Shown here: in pieces, positions 29,226-41,594 of the stretch
How positions within the stretch are numbered: position 1 is the stretch's first letter
Layout of the letters: each line of letters begins with the position of its first letter
Assembly (NCBI GenBank): GCA_964654815.1
Contig: CAZZLH010000003.1
Coordinates: forward strand, 1-64,000
Length of the DNA: 64,000 nt
Reading direction: 5' to 3'
Origin: ZLKRG08 sp964654815
GTDB lineage: Bacteria; Actinomycetota; Actinomycetes; Nanopelagicales; Nanopelagicaceae
The notes under the pieces: generated by a model
Told to the model about the DNA's origin: nothing
Seen by the model: the letters and a program-made list of their open reading frames with translations, nothing else
Databases searched by the model: none
Position numbers and translations under genes: made by a program

Positions 29226-29272
29226 CGCGTACCCAAAAGTTACGCGCCCTCTGCCAAAACAGAGGGTTTTTT
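29168..29272 (+). promoter_or_regulatory. Transcription attenuator of the ilvB operon
   Basis: Three stems can form. Stem 1:2 is CGCGCTATCG (29168-29177) with CGATAGCGCG (29220-29229), ten perfect pairs flanking the Val/Ile codons. Stem 2:3 is GCGCGTA (29225-29231) with TACGCGC (29241-29247), excluding 1:2. Stem 3:4 is the terminator CCCTCTG (29247-29253) with CAGAGGG (29260-29266) and six T (29267-29272). Stems 2:3 and 3:4 share only one base, so the exact antitermination switch is not settled by eye. The arrangement predicts read-through when the ribosome stalls on Val/Ile codons. Confidence 0.7.
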
Positions 29273-29350
29273 CATTTACTAGTTGTGGCAGTTGCGCAAG
29301 TAGAAGATGAAGCGAGAAGAAGTTAGGAATAGGAAGAAAGGAGTAAGCAG

Positions 29351-31081
29351 TTGTCTCAACAAATTACCGGAGCAAGTGCACTTGTAAAGTCACTTGAAGC
29401 AGCGGGCGTCGATGTGATGTTCGGTCTGCCAGGTGGCGCGATCCTGCCTGCTTACGATCCAATCTACGATTCCAAGATTCGCCATATCTTGGTTAGACAC
29501 GAGCAGGGCGCAGGCCATGCTGCAACTGGTTATGCCCAAGTAACTGGCCGAGCCGGAGTCTGCATTGCAACTAGTGGACCGGGCGCAACAAATTTAGTAA
29601 CCCCATTAGCGGATGCTGCGATGGATTCGGTTCCGGTGGTTGCGATCACCGGGCAGGTACCTAGTGCGGCAATCGGTACCGATGCCTTTCAGGAAGCGGA
29701 TATCCGCGGCATCACCATGCCATTTACCAAACACAATTTTCTCGTAACCAAAGCGGCAGATATTCCAGGAGCGGTGGCACAAGCCTTCCATATCGCAACT
29801 ACCGGAAGACCTGGCCCAGTTCTAGTTGACGTGGCAAAAGATGCGTTGCAGGCAATGACTGATTTTGTCTGGCCGAAAGAGATCCAACTTCCTGGTTATC
29901 GAATTCCTGGTGAACCAGATGCCCAATCAATTGAAGATGCGGCTAATTTAATTGTTGAGTCCAAGAAGCCGATACTTTACGTCGGTGGCGGTGTAATCAA
30001 AGCTAATGCATCGAAGGAGTTATTTGAATTAGCGGAATTAATCAAGGCACCGGTGACCACAACTTTGATGGCACGAGGTGCATTCCCAGATTCACATCCT
30101 CAACATCTTGGTATGCCCGGTATGCATGGTTCGGTATCTGCAGTGACCGGCTTGCAAAAGGCAGATCTTTTGATCACCTTAGGTGCGCGATTTGATGATC
30201 GTGTGACCGGTAAGTTATCGACTTTCGCGCCAAATGCCCGCGTAATTCACGTAGATATTGACCCAGCTGAACTTGGCAAGAATCGCAGCGTCGATGTGCC
30301 AATCAATGGAGATTTGAAGTCGGTAATCAAGGCTTTGATTCCAGCGCTAAAGCGGAAGCAATTGCCAGATCTCTCAGCATGGTGGAGCGCGCTAAATAAA
30401 TTAAGCGCTACCTATCCAGTGGGATATGACAGACCAGCCGATGGTTCATTGTCGCCACAATATGTAATCGAACGAATTGGACAGCTATCTGATCCTGACA
30501 CTATCTATGCAGCGGGTGTGGGTCAGCATCAAATGTGGGCTTCCCAATTCATTAAGTATGAGAAGCCACGTACTTGGCTCAATTCTGGTGGTGCCGGAAC
30601 CATGGGTTATGCAGTTCCGGCTGCGATGGGCGCAAAAGTCGCTGCGCCGGATACCACCGTTTGGGCAATCGATGGCGATGGCTGTTTCCAGATGACTAAT
30701 CAGGAATTGGTGACATGTGCGCTAAATGATATTCCAATCAAAGTTGCCATCATCAATAACGAATCTCTGGGCATGGTCCGTCAATGGCAGACCCTCTTCT
30801 ATAAGGGTCGTTATTCAAATACCGATTTGAATTCAAAACTAGTCCCAGACTTCGTGATGCTCGCAGAGGCGATGGGATGCGTCGGCTTACGTTGTGATAG
30901 CGCTGAAGATGTTGATGCCACAATCGAGAGAGCGATGTCAATCAACGATCAACCAGTGGTGGTGGATTTCCGAGTTAATCGTGACTCCATGGTCTGGCCA
31001 ATGGTTGCGGCCGGAACTTCAAATGATGACATCATGATTGCGCGAGAAACCGCACCTGACTGGGATTCACAGGAGTTATAA
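29351..31081 (+). CDS. ilvB: Acetolactate synthase large subunit
   Basis: A thiamine diphosphate enzyme of 576 aa condensing pyruvate with pyruvate or 2-ketobutyrate, the first common step of Val/Leu/Ile synthesis. The catalytic Glu lies in [15 protein letters not shown] (about residue 50). The ThDP-binding motif [12 protein letters not shown] starts near 439. The start is TTG 29351 with AAAGGAG at 29337-29343. TTG is a weak start codon, which may add to tight control. The ilvN ATG follows the stop by one base. Confidence 0.96.
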   Translation: MSQQITGASALVKSLEAAGVDVMFGLPGGAILPAYDPIYDSKIRHILVRHEQGAGHAATGYAQVTGRAGVCIATSGPGATNLVTPLADAAMDSVPVVAITGQVPSAAIGTDAFQEADIRGITMPFTKHNFLVTKAADIPGAVAQAFHIATTGRPGPVLVDVAKDALQAMTDFVWPKEIQLPGYRIPGEPDAQSIEDAANLIVESKKPILYVGGGVIKANASKELFELAELIKAPVTTTLMARGAFPDSHPQHLGMPGMHGSVSAVTGLQKADLLITLGARFDDRVTGKLSTFAPNARVIHVDIDPAELGKNRSVDVPINGDLKSVIKALIPALKRKQLPDLSAWWSALNKLSATYPVGYDRPADGSLSPQYVIERIGQLSDPDTIYAAGVGQHQMWASQFIKYEKPRTWLNSGGAGTMGYAVPAAMGAKVAAPDTTVWAIDGDGCFQMTNQELVTCALNDIPIKVAIINNESLGMVRQWQTLFYKGRYSNTDLNSKLVPDFVMLAEAMGCVGLRCDSAEDVDATIERAMSINDQPVVVDFRVNRDSMVWPMVAAGTSNDDIMIARETAPDWDSQEL

Positions 31082-31082
31082 A

Positions 31083-31619
31083 ATGGCAAAACATACTCTG
31101 GCAGTTTTGGTGGATAACTCTTCAGGTGTGCTTGCTCGTGTGGCAAGCCTCTTCGCCCGTCGCGCATTCAACATTGATTCACTTGCGGTAGGCCCTACCG
31201 AAGATCCCACAATCTCTCGCATGACCATCGTGGTAAATGTCGAGGGTCATGCGCTCGAACAGGTGATTCGCCAGTTGGATAAATTGATAAATGTCATTCA
31301 CGTGACTGAGATAAAGCCAGCAAAATCCACCCAGGAAGAGTTGATTCTGGTGAAGGTAAAGAGCAATCCACGAGTTGAATCGGTAGCCCAGAAATTTGGC
31401 GCCAAAATCGTGGATAACAGCGATGGCGCAACCATTGTGAAGTCCACCAATACCCCAGCACAGATCGAGGAGCTTCTTACCTCTTTAAAGGAGTTTGGAA
31501 TCATCGAATTCGTGCAATCGGGGGTAGTGGCGCTTTCTCACGGCAGCACTGCGCTAGCAGACCAAACATTAGATATTCAATCAATCTCAACCGATCGCCC
31601 GGTTGATTACCAGAATTAA
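31083..31619 (+). CDS. ilvN: Acetolactate synthase small regulatory subunit
   Basis: A 178-residue regulatory subunit mediating valine feedback inhibition. The N-terminal ACT domain reads HTLAVLVDNSSGVLARVASLFARR with NIDSLAVGPTE, the family signature; the C-terminal ALS_SS domain follows. The start ATG 31083 lies one base after the ilvB stop. The frame is open further upstream inside ilvB, but that is not conserved. Confidence 0.96.
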   Translation: MAKHTLAVLVDNSSGVLARVASLFARRAFNIDSLAVGPTEDPTISRMTIVVNVEGHALEQVIRQLDKLINVIHVTEIKPAKSTQEELILVKVKSNPRVESVAQKFGAKIVDNSDGATIVKSTNTPAQIEELLTSLKEFGIIEFVQSGVVALSHGSTALADQTLDIQSISTDRPVDYQN

Positions 31620-31653
31620 TCGTGGCGCAAGAGAGAAATTAGAAACACTAAAG

Positions 31654-31683
31654 AACTCAAGAAAACTCAAGAAAACCTAAAGA
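31654..31683 (+). repeat. Three A-rich 10-base repeats before ilvC
   Basis: Tandem decamers of the type AACTCAAGAA, AACTCAAGAA, AACCTAAAGA fill the ilvN-ilvC spacer (78 bases). They end next to the ribosome-binding site AGAAGAGGAA. They resemble in period and base use the decamers after rne (18171-18210). Confidence 0.7.
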
Positions 31684-31694
31684 AGAGGAAATAA

Positions 31695-34316
<2,622 letters not shown>

Positions 34317-34320
<4 letters not shown>

Positions 34321-35369
34321 CCAGAGAGATTAATCTTGCAGTGATTGCCGGCGATGGCATTGGCCCAGAAGTGGTGGCTGAGGGTTTAAAGGTTTTAGAT
34401 GCGGTCGGCAGTAAGCATGGCGTAATTTTCAAAAAGAGCAATTACGATCTTGGCGCAGGATATTGGCACCGAACCGGCGAGGTATTGCCAGATGCGGTGA
34501 TGGCAGAGATTGCAAAAGCCGATGTGATCTTGCTGGGAGCAGTTGGAGATCCTTCGGTACCAAGCGGAGTATTAGAGCGCGGTCTACTTTTAAAACTTCG
34601 CTTTGCATTTGATCATTACATCAATTTACGTCCTGCAAAATTACATAAGGGAGTCAAAGGTCCGCTGGCTACCGATAAAGAGATCGATTTTGTCGTAGTT
34701 AGAGAGGGCACTGAGGGCCCATATGTTGGCGCGGGCGGAAATCTCGCCTTCGGAACCGATGCTGAGATAGCAACCGAAGAATCACTAAATACCCGTCGTG
34801 GTGCAGAGCGCGTGATCCGAGATGCTTTTAATCGCGCCGCTAGCCGCCCGCGGAAAAAATTGACCTTAGTCCACAAGAACAATGTATTGACTCATGCAGG
34901 AGGGCTTTGGACTCGTACCTTTAATGAAGTCGCCAAAGAATTTCCAACTGTTACTACCGATTATCTACATGTCGATGCCGCATCGATGTTCTTTGTCACC
35001 AACCCTGAGCGCTTTGATGTAGTTGTGACCGATAACTTATTTGGCGATATCTTGACTGATATTGCAGCTGCAATTTGCGGTGGCATCGGACTAGCCGCAT
35101 CGGGCAATATCAATCCGACTGGAAAGTTTCCTTCAATGTTCGAACCAGTTCATGGTTCGGCGCCAGATATTGCTGGTAAGCAGTTAGCTGACCCAACCGC
35201 CACGATTATGTCGGTTGCGATGATGTTGGATCATTTAGGTTTCGCTGCCGCAGCACGCGAAGTGGAGGCTGCAGTTGCCTCAGATTTAGCAAACCGTGGT
35301 GATAGCAAACGCTCCACCTCGCAGATTGGTGATGCATTGGTAGATGCTTTAGCAAAGGCGGGTTCTTGA
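34317..35369 (+). CDS. leuB: 3-isopropylmalate dehydrogenase
   Basis: A 350-residue NAD-dependent beta-decarboxylating dehydrogenase. N-terminal [17 protein letters not shown] and the metal and substrate motif [20 protein letters not shown] are diagnostic. It overlaps serA by four bases (ATGA). The enzyme normally serves leucine synthesis. In organisms with citramalate synthase it also oxidises beta-methyl-D-malate for isoleucine, and the neighbouring cimA makes this dual role likely here. Confidence 0.95.
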
Positions 35370-36451
35370 TGGCCATTAAATTAACTTTGAATCCAAATGC
35401 ACTCTCTGCAGCAGAGCGCGAGGCGAAAGTTGCGGAAGGTGGCTTTGGTAAGTATTACACCGACCACATGGTTATCTGCGAGTGGAATGAGCAGAGCGGT
35501 TGGGCAGAGCCAGAGTTAAAACCATATGGTCCGATCACATTAGATCCGGCTACTGCAGTTTTTCACTATGGCCAAGAGATATTCGAGGGCATGAAGGCCT
35601 ATCGCCAACCTGATGGCGGTGTCGCGCTATTTAGACCCGAGGAGAACGCAAAACGTTTTAATCGAAGTGCAAAACGTTTGGCCTTGCCAGAGCTTCCGGT
35701 AGAAACATTCCTAGAGACAGTTAATGCATTGGTCAAGCAAGATATTGGTTGGGTCCCCAATCAAGTTGGTGAATCACTTTATATTCGCCCATTTATGATC
35801 GCTACCGAAGTTGGTTTGGGAGTGCGCCCCACAAATAAGGCGATGTATGTGCTGATCGCAACCCCAGCTAGTGCATATTTCAATCCTGGCAAAGCGGTAA
35901 CTGTATGGATCTCTACCGAATATGTGCGCGCTGCGCCTGGCGGAACCGGCGAGGCAAAGTGCGGCGGAAATTACGCAGCATCATTGGTAGCCCAGAAGGC
36001 AGCTGCTGCAGAAGGTTGCGATCAAGTGGTCTGGCTCGATGCCGTCGAACGCAAATGGGTCGAGGAGATGGGTGGCATGAATCTTTACTTCGTTGTCGGT
36101 AAAGAGAAGAAGAAGATCGTCACACCAAAGTTGACCGGTACTTTACTTCCTGGAATTACTCGCGACTCGATCCTCTCAGTCGCTAGAGATTTAGGTTACG
36201 AGACCGAAGAGGTAATGCTCTCAGTAGATGATTGGCGAGAGGGCATCAAGTCCGGAGAGATATCTGAGACCTTTGCTTGTGGTACCGCCGCAGTGGTCTC
36301 ACCAATCGGCGCCGCGAAATCTAAATGGGGTACTTGGGTAACTGGTGATGGCAACCCCGGTCCTATAACTATGAAGATTCGCGAAACCTTGCTGGGAATT
36401 CAGCATGGCCAGATTACAGATAAATACAACTGGGTGAAGGTAGTCAAGTAA
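35369..36451 (+). CDS. ilvE: Branched-chain amino acid aminotransferase
   Basis: A PLP fold-type IV enzyme of 360 aa catalysing the last step to Val, Leu and Ile. The PLP lysine is in GEAKCGGNYAASL, and EEMGGMNLYFV follows, as in the actinobacterial and mitochondrial-like BCAT group. I start at ATG 35369, which overlaps the leuB stop by one base; TTG 35366 is an in-frame alternative. It abuts cimA directly (stop TAA then ATG). Confidence 0.95.
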   Translation: MAIKLTLNPNALSAAEREAKVAEGGFGKYYTDHMVICEWNEQSGWAEPELKPYGPITLDPATAVFHYGQEIFEGMKAYRQPDGGVALFRPEENAKRFNRSAKRLALPELPVETFLETVNALVKQDIGWVPNQVGESLYIRPFMIATEVGLGVRPTNKAMYVLIATPASAYFNPGKAVTVWISTEYVRAAPGGTGEAKCGGNYAASLVAQKAAAAEGCDQVVWLDAVERKWVEEMGGMNLYFVVGKEKKKIVTPKLTGTLLPGITRDSILSVARDLGYETEEVMLSVDDWREGIKSGEISETFACGTAAVVSPIGAAKSKWGTWVTGDGNPGPITMKIRETLLGIQHGQITDKYNWVKVVK

Positions 36452-38050
36452 ATGTCGCGCATGCCAGATGCTTTTCATATCTATGACACCACGCTTCGCG
36501 ATGGCGCACAGCAAGAGGGTTTGAATCTTTCGGTTCATGACAAACTCCAAATTGCCCGCCACTTAGATGAATTGGGTGTTGGGTTTATTGAAGGCGGCTG
36601 GCCAGGTGCTAACCCCAAAGATACTGAGTTCTTCGAATTAGCTAAGAAAGAATTGAAATTAAAGCATGCAACTTTTGTAGCTTTTGGCGCTACTCGTCGC
36701 GCAGGCGTTAAGGCAGCGGATGATCCGCTTCTTGCTGCGCTTCGTAACTCTGGCGCCCCGGTCGTCACAATGGTGGCAAAATCACATGATCGCCATGTAG
36801 ATCTGGCGCTCAAAACTACCCTCGATGAAAACTTAAATATGATCCGCGATTCAATCTCTCACCTTAGAAGTGAGGGCCAACGTGTTTTCTTGGATGCGGA
36901 ACATTTCTTTGATGGATATCGCTCAAATCGTGCATATGCACTTGAGGTGGTTCGCGTTGCGGCTGAGGCCGGTGCCGATGTGATCGCACTTTGCGATACC
37001 AACGGTGGAATGTTGCCGGATGAGGTTGCTGATGTGGTGCACGATATTCTCCAAAACTCGCAAGCGCGACTTGGTATCCATTGCCACAATGACACCGGTT
37101 GCGCTGTGGCCAACTCAATGGCTGCCGTCGCAGCTGGCGCAACCCATGTTCAGGGCACGATAAATGGATATGGAGAGCGCACCGGCAACGCTGATTTGGT
37201 CTCGATCATCGCAAATTTAGAGTTAAAGAAATCTCAAAAAGTCTTGCCCGATGAATTGCTTCGCGAATCCTTCCGCATCTCGCATGCCATCGCGGAGGTC
37301 ACGAATGTAAAACCTTCAGCTCGCCAACCATATGTCGGGCTCTCTGCCTTTGCCCATAAAGCTGGATTGCATGCATCAGCCATAAAAGTTGATCCCAGCC
37401 TCTACCAACATGAAGATCCAGCAGAGGTCGGAAATGACATGCGAATGTTGGTATCAGATATGGCGGGTCGCGCTTCAATCGAATTGAAGAGCCAAGAGTT
37501 GGGTGTCGATTTAGGAGGAGACAAGGAGTTGATCACTCGGATTGTCGAGCGGGTCAAGGATATGGAATCTCGAGGCTTCACCTTTGAAGCAGCTGATGCA
37601 TCTTTTGAACTTCTAGTCCGAGAAGAGATCGCTAAAAAGCGTCCGACTTTCTTTACTGTTGAGCATTGGCTAACCAGCGTTGAAAGCGATGCAAATGGTT
37701 CAATCGTCACCAAGGCAGAGGTAACCGTCTCGGCCAATGGCGAGACAATCGCTTGCAACGGCACTGGTAATGGTCCAGTTAATGCATTTGATACCGCACT
37801 TCGCGCTGGTCTATCCAAGCTTTATCCGGAGCTAGCGGAGTTAGAGTTAACCGATTACAAGGTTCGCATCCTCGAAGGGCGTCTCGGAACCGGCGCAGTC
37901 ACTCGTGTATTGGTTGAGACCTCGGATTCGATGGGCGCGTGGAACACCGTTGGAGTTCACGAGAATGTGATTGCCGCATCTGCAATGGCGCTAGAGGACG
38001 CACTTACCTTCGGTTTACTTCGTCAGGGACGCGTACCAGAGAGCTCTTGA
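36452..38050 (+). CDS. cimA: (R)-citramalate synthase
   Basis: A DRE-TIM metallolyase of 532 aa that condenses acetyl-CoA with pyruvate, starting the threonine-independent route to isoleucine. IYDTTLRDGAQQEG (about 8-21) and the metal-binding HCHNDTGCAVANSMAAV segment are visible; the family marker FIEGGWPGANPKD separates it from 2-isopropylmalate and homocitrate synthases. The C-terminal LeuA allosteric-like domain is present. The last 28 bases overlap the end of the opposite-strand regulator gene. Assignment as citramalate rather than isopropylmalate synthase rests on sequence pattern. Confidence 0.88.
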   Translation: MSRMPDAFHIYDTTLRDGAQQEGLNLSVHDKLQIARHLDELGVGFIEGGWPGANPKDTEFFELAKKELKLKHATFVAFGATRRAGVKAADDPLLAALRNSGAPVVTMVAKSHDRHVDLALKTTLDENLNMIRDSISHLRSEGQRVFLDAEHFFDGYRSNRAYALEVVRVAAEAGADVIALCDTNGGMLPDEVADVVHDILQNSQARLGIHCHNDTGCAVANSMAAVAAGATHVQGTINGYGERTGNADLVSIIANLELKKSQKVLPDELLRESFRISHAIAEVTNVKPSARQPYVGLSAFAHKAGLHASAIKVDPSLYQHEDPAEVGNDMRMLVSDMAGRASIELKSQELGVDLGGDKELITRIVERVKDMESRGFTFEAADASFELLVREEIAKKRPTFFTVEHWLTSVESDANGSIVTKAEVTVSANGETIACNGTGNGPVNAFDTALRAGLSKLYPELAELELTDYKVRILEGRLGTGAVTRVLVETSDSMGAWNTVGVHENVIAASAMALEDALTFGLLRQGRVPESS

Positions 38051-38814
38051 TCAGATTTGGCATAGGAGCTTTGATAGATATTTGAAGCCTCGAATCGACC
38101 AGTGCAGCCCAATTTTGCATAGATCTTTATAGTCTCGTGGCGGATGGTTGATTCGGAGTAACCGAGCGCATTGGAAATCGCGAGATTTGTGCGACCTTCT
38201 GCAATCATCCTCAAGATCAATAATTGCCGCTCAGTCAGCGCGCTACCGCGCAAATCCTTGCTTTTGAGTAACTCTTCACGATCAAAGAGCTTCTGATTAT
38301 CAAAGCCATACCTGAATCCATCTCTATTGGAATAAAAAAAAAGCGCAAGCAGACTGGCAATCACGCCGAGGAACTCCTCAATCTCTGGATTTGGATCTAA
38401 TACATCAAGACAGAAGAGCCCCATTGCCGCATAAGGGGTACCGCTCTTTTCGATCGGGAAGGCGATAAAGGTCTGGGCATCGTATTCGTACGAGATATCT
38501 TTAAACATCTCGAATTCGTCCCCCCACTTTGGCAAGGTATTAACCCAGACCGTGCCTTGATCCTTAATCGCGGCAGAGATCGGCATCAACTCAGAGAGTC
38601 TGAATCTTTTCGGATGCGATTCGAAGAAATCATCCTCCAGACCATATTGCGCGGTGATCTCTGCAATGCCATTTGCCTTTAACTCTGACATGACCACTCC
38701 GGTGCAGCCAAGTGGCGCAAAGGTGCGAAGTGCTAAGTGCACCAGAACTTCCTCTGGCGAATGGCTCTTTTGTGACAAGAATTCGGCGAGATCTGAAATT
38801 TCCTGTAAATACAT
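38023..38814 (-). CDS. LuxR-type transcription regulator with GAF-like sensor domain
   Basis: From ATG 38814 the protein is 263 aa; GAAGGG on this strand is spaced seven bases before it, which favours it over ATG 38829. The N-terminal about 160 residues look GAF-like (FIAFPIEKSGTPYAAMGLFCLD). The C-terminal HTH has the LuxR signature LTERQLLILRMIAEGRTNLAISNALGYSESTIRHE, with the last helix in the DNA-recognition position. There is no receiver domain. It is divergent from the secreted repeat protein gene, making that gene a plausible target. Its 3' end overlaps cimA on the other strand. Confidence 0.8.
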   Translation of the reverse strand: MYLQEISDLAEFLSQKSHSPEEVLVHLALRTFAPLGCTGVVMSELKANGIAEITAQYGLEDDFFESHPKRFRLSELMPISAAIKDQGTVWVNTLPKWGDEFEMFKDISYEYDAQTFIAFPIEKSGTPYAAMGLFCLDVLDPNPEIEEFLGVIASLLALFFYSNRDGFRYGFDNQKLFDREELLKSKDLRGSALTERQLLILRMIAEGRTNLAISNALGYSESTIRHETIKIYAKLGCTGRFEASNIYQSSYAKSDQELSGTRP

Positions 38815-38865
38815 CAAATGTCCCTTCATAAAGTGTTTCAGATGGTTCTGTGTCTATGACAAGTT

Positions 38866-38871
38866 ATTGTA
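38866..38871 (-). promoter_or_regulatory. Candidate -10 box of the LuxR-type regulator gene
   Basis: TACAAT on the minus strand, about 50 bases before ATG 38814. No good -35 was found. The intergenic region also has the small palindrome TCATC-ACG-GATGA at 38902-38914, a possible operator shared with the divergent gene. Confidence 0.35.
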
Positions 38872-38985
38872 GAAATTTGGATTTAAAGATAAGTCGCAAT
38901 GTCATCACGGATGATTGCAAAAACCTCACAAAAATTTCTTAGCTCGTCTTTTTTAAGTCATTGACCAAAATGTATTACTCAAAAA

Positions 38986-41534
38986 ATGCAATATGCCGGC
39001 ATGAAAAAACTACAGGAGCAAGATTCATTTTTCACATCAAATCGCCAATTTAATAGGCTAATTAGCGCATTTCTAATCTCGCTATTGGCTGCAACATTCA
39101 ATCTTTCAAGCGGCAANNNNNNNNNNNNNNNNNNNNNNNNNNNNNNNNNNNNNNNNNNNNNNNNNNNNNNNNNNNNNNNNNNNNNNNNNNNNNNNNNNNN
39201 NNNNNNNNNNNNNNNNTTAGCGCATTTCTAATCTCGCTATTGGCTGCAACATTCAATCTTTCAAGCGGCAATATTTCTACTGCCAACGCTGGCGGACAAG
39301 GCGCCCACACCATCACCTTTGATGCAAATGGCGGCAGTGGCACCATGGCGCCGCAGAAAGATAATAAAACCAATCCCTTGGATTTAAATCTTTTCTCTCG
39401 AGTTGGTTATACCTTCAAGAATTGGAACACTGTTGCTGATGGCACGGGTACCAGTTATGCCGATGGCCAAAGCATCTTGTTTGATGCAGATTTATCTTTA
39501 TTTGCGCAATGGACCAGCAATGATCCATTGGCACCTGGTGGCTCTCAACACTTTGTTACCTTCGACGCAAATGGCGGTACTGGCACTATGGCTCAGCAGA
39601 AAGACAATAAGGCCTCACCGCTTAACTTGAACACCTTTGTGCGCAGTAATTACAACTTTTCCAATTGGAACACTGCAGCTGATGGCAGTGGTACCTCATA
39701 TAGTGATGGCGCTACCTATGCATTCAATGCAGATATAACTCTGTATGCGCAATGGGCCTATATCCCGGTGGTGATAAATATCGACACAATCACCGGTATC
39801 AAGGTTCCGATCTTTGGCGCGATACCAGATACCGCAACAGCAGAGTCCGTCCAATTTACGGGCGCAGTTACGTGGAGTCCAAGCGCTGCCCAATTTGGTG
39901 GCGGTATCCAATACACCGCAAACATCACGCTGACTGCAAAGACTGGTTTTACCTTTAACGGCGTTGCCGCTAATTTCTTCAAAGTTTCCGGGGCGAGCAC
40001 TGTGACAAATAACGCCAACTCTGGAGTAGTCACAGCAATATTCCCTGCCACAGGTCAGTTGATTTCAACAGATACAAGTGGTGCGACTGTTCCAATGACT
40101 TTCCAGATCAAGGGTTCAGATTTTCCGATCACAGTAATCTTGCCGCCAGGCTTGAAGACAGGGCATACAGTCGAGCTAACAATCACTGCAACAGATGAGG
40201 CTACCGCGCTCTATCCAAACCTAAATATCTCGGATGCCAGCGGCTATAACATCTTTGACAAAGTATTTTCCATTGAGATGCCAGATCTCACCGAAGGTGG
40301 CTTGTTAGTGACTTCATTTATCTCTGGCCAATTCATTCTATTGCAGAAGATAACGACTGCAGATTTGCCAACTTTGTGCGCAACCCCAACTCAAGATGGT
40401 TATATTGATAATGGCGCCACAATCACCATTTATACCTGCCATATCTCCACCTATGGTTATCGGGAGAATCAGAGTCCGATAACGCTAAGCGCTGCTGCAA
40501 GTAGCGTTACGGTGGGTGCGACAGTCCAGATGAGTGCAGCAGGCGGAAGCGGAGTAATTGCCTATACATATAAGAGCGGTGCAACTTCAATTTGCACGGT
40601 TAACTCCAGTGGATTGGTCACCACGCTCGCTGTCGGTACCTGCACGATCACCGCAACCAATCCCGCAAATGGACCATACATAGATAGAGCTTCATCCGCA
40701 GTTTCAATAACCGTCAACGCTGCGCCAAATGGTGGCGGCGGAGGTGGGTCATCAGGAGGTGGGTCTTCAGGTGGTGGCGGATCTTCAGGTAGCTCCGGGG
40801 GGACTTTCGCTACCTATTTCACGCAACCGCCTTTAACCATCAAAGCAGATGAGAACACAGTTCAGTTAACCAAGTCCACGATGCTCACTCTTTCGGGTGG
40901 TGCCGGAATTGGATTAGTTACCATCACGACCTCTACGCCGAATATTTGCTCGGTAACAAATTCGGGGGTCGTAACTGGGCTGCTCGTTGGTACCTGCCTG
41001 GTGAAAGCAACCAAAGCCGCATCCGGAACTTATCTTGAAGCGGCGTCTGCCGAATTAACTATCGCAATCAGTGATTCGGAGCAGAGAGCTGCGGATGAAG
41101 CTGCAGCGCTTCAACATCAGATAGCCGATCTTGATGCTGCCACCGCAAAGGCGATGGCAGATAAAGCTGAAGCAGATAAGGCCGCAGCAGAGTTAGCTGC
41201 GGCTGCTGAAGCCACTCGCATTGCTGCGGCAGCGGCAAAGGCGCAAGCAGAGGCAGCGCGGCTAGCAAAACTTAATATGAACATTATTACCTGGAAGAAA
41301 TCCGGTAATAAATATGCAGTGATGCTAAACCTTGCAAATAAGTACGCACATGAATTGGTAACAGTTCAGGTCGGAAGCAAGGTCAAAGGCAAACTTGCAT
41401 ATAAGACCACCGATTGGTTATCACTTAATGCAAATGGAGATGGTGTAATTACCCAAAGTAAGGCTCCTGTCAGAGGCACCTATTTCCGGATTCTCTTGGA
41501 GAAGAAGGCGATCCATACGCAATTAGTTAAGTAG
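38986..41534 (+). CDS. Large secreted protein with two InlB-type B-repeats, split by a false gap
   Basis: Merging the identical 55-base flanks (39062-39116 = 39217-39271) gives one frame of 797 codons from ATG 38986 (792 from ATG 39001). The signal peptide is basic, then ISAFLISLLAATF, with a likely cleavage after TANA. Two InlB/Listeria-Bacteroides repeats follow (each starting with TFDANGG and ending FAQW or YAQW), then a beta-rich middle, two Ig-like domains each with a Cys pair, separated by a Gly/Ser linker of about 27 residues. A charged Ala-rich coiled coil (about residues 690-765) and a small basic C-terminal domain close it. No LPXTG is seen. Function unknown; surface adhesion or matrix role is a guess. 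Confidence 0.8.
39117..39216. other. Assembly gap (100 N) with duplicated 55-base flanks
   Basis: The 55 bases before the gap are repeated exactly after it. Removing one copy and the N run restores a continuous reading frame (131 + 2263 = 2394 coding bases, a multiple of three). The gap is therefore almost certainly an unmerged contig overlap, not missing sequence. Confidence 0.92.
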
Positions 41535-41553
41535 CCAACAGCTGGTCGTAAAG

Positions 41554-41591
41554 GGCTACCTCAGAACCAAGTGTTCTAGAGGTAGCCTTTT
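41554..41591 (+). terminator. Intrinsic terminator after the secreted protein gene
   Basis: GGCTACCTC (41554-41562) pairs with GAGGTAGCC (41579-41587), extended inside by AGAAC/GTTCT with one bulged A, and followed by TTTT. It ends three bases before the xerC start, so xerC must use a promoter within or upstream of this element, or read-through. Confidence 0.8.
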
Positions 41592-41594
41592 GCT

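Noticed and set aside
29160..29350. T-box riboswitch before ilvB
   Set aside because: No T-box sequence (GGTGGNACCGCG type) or specifier loop was found; the Val/Ile-rich leader frame and terminator explain the region better.
39240..39271. ATG 39240 as start of the secreted repeat protein
   Set aside because: It lies inside the duplicated contig end and would cut the signal peptide; the merged frame starts at 38986 or 39001.
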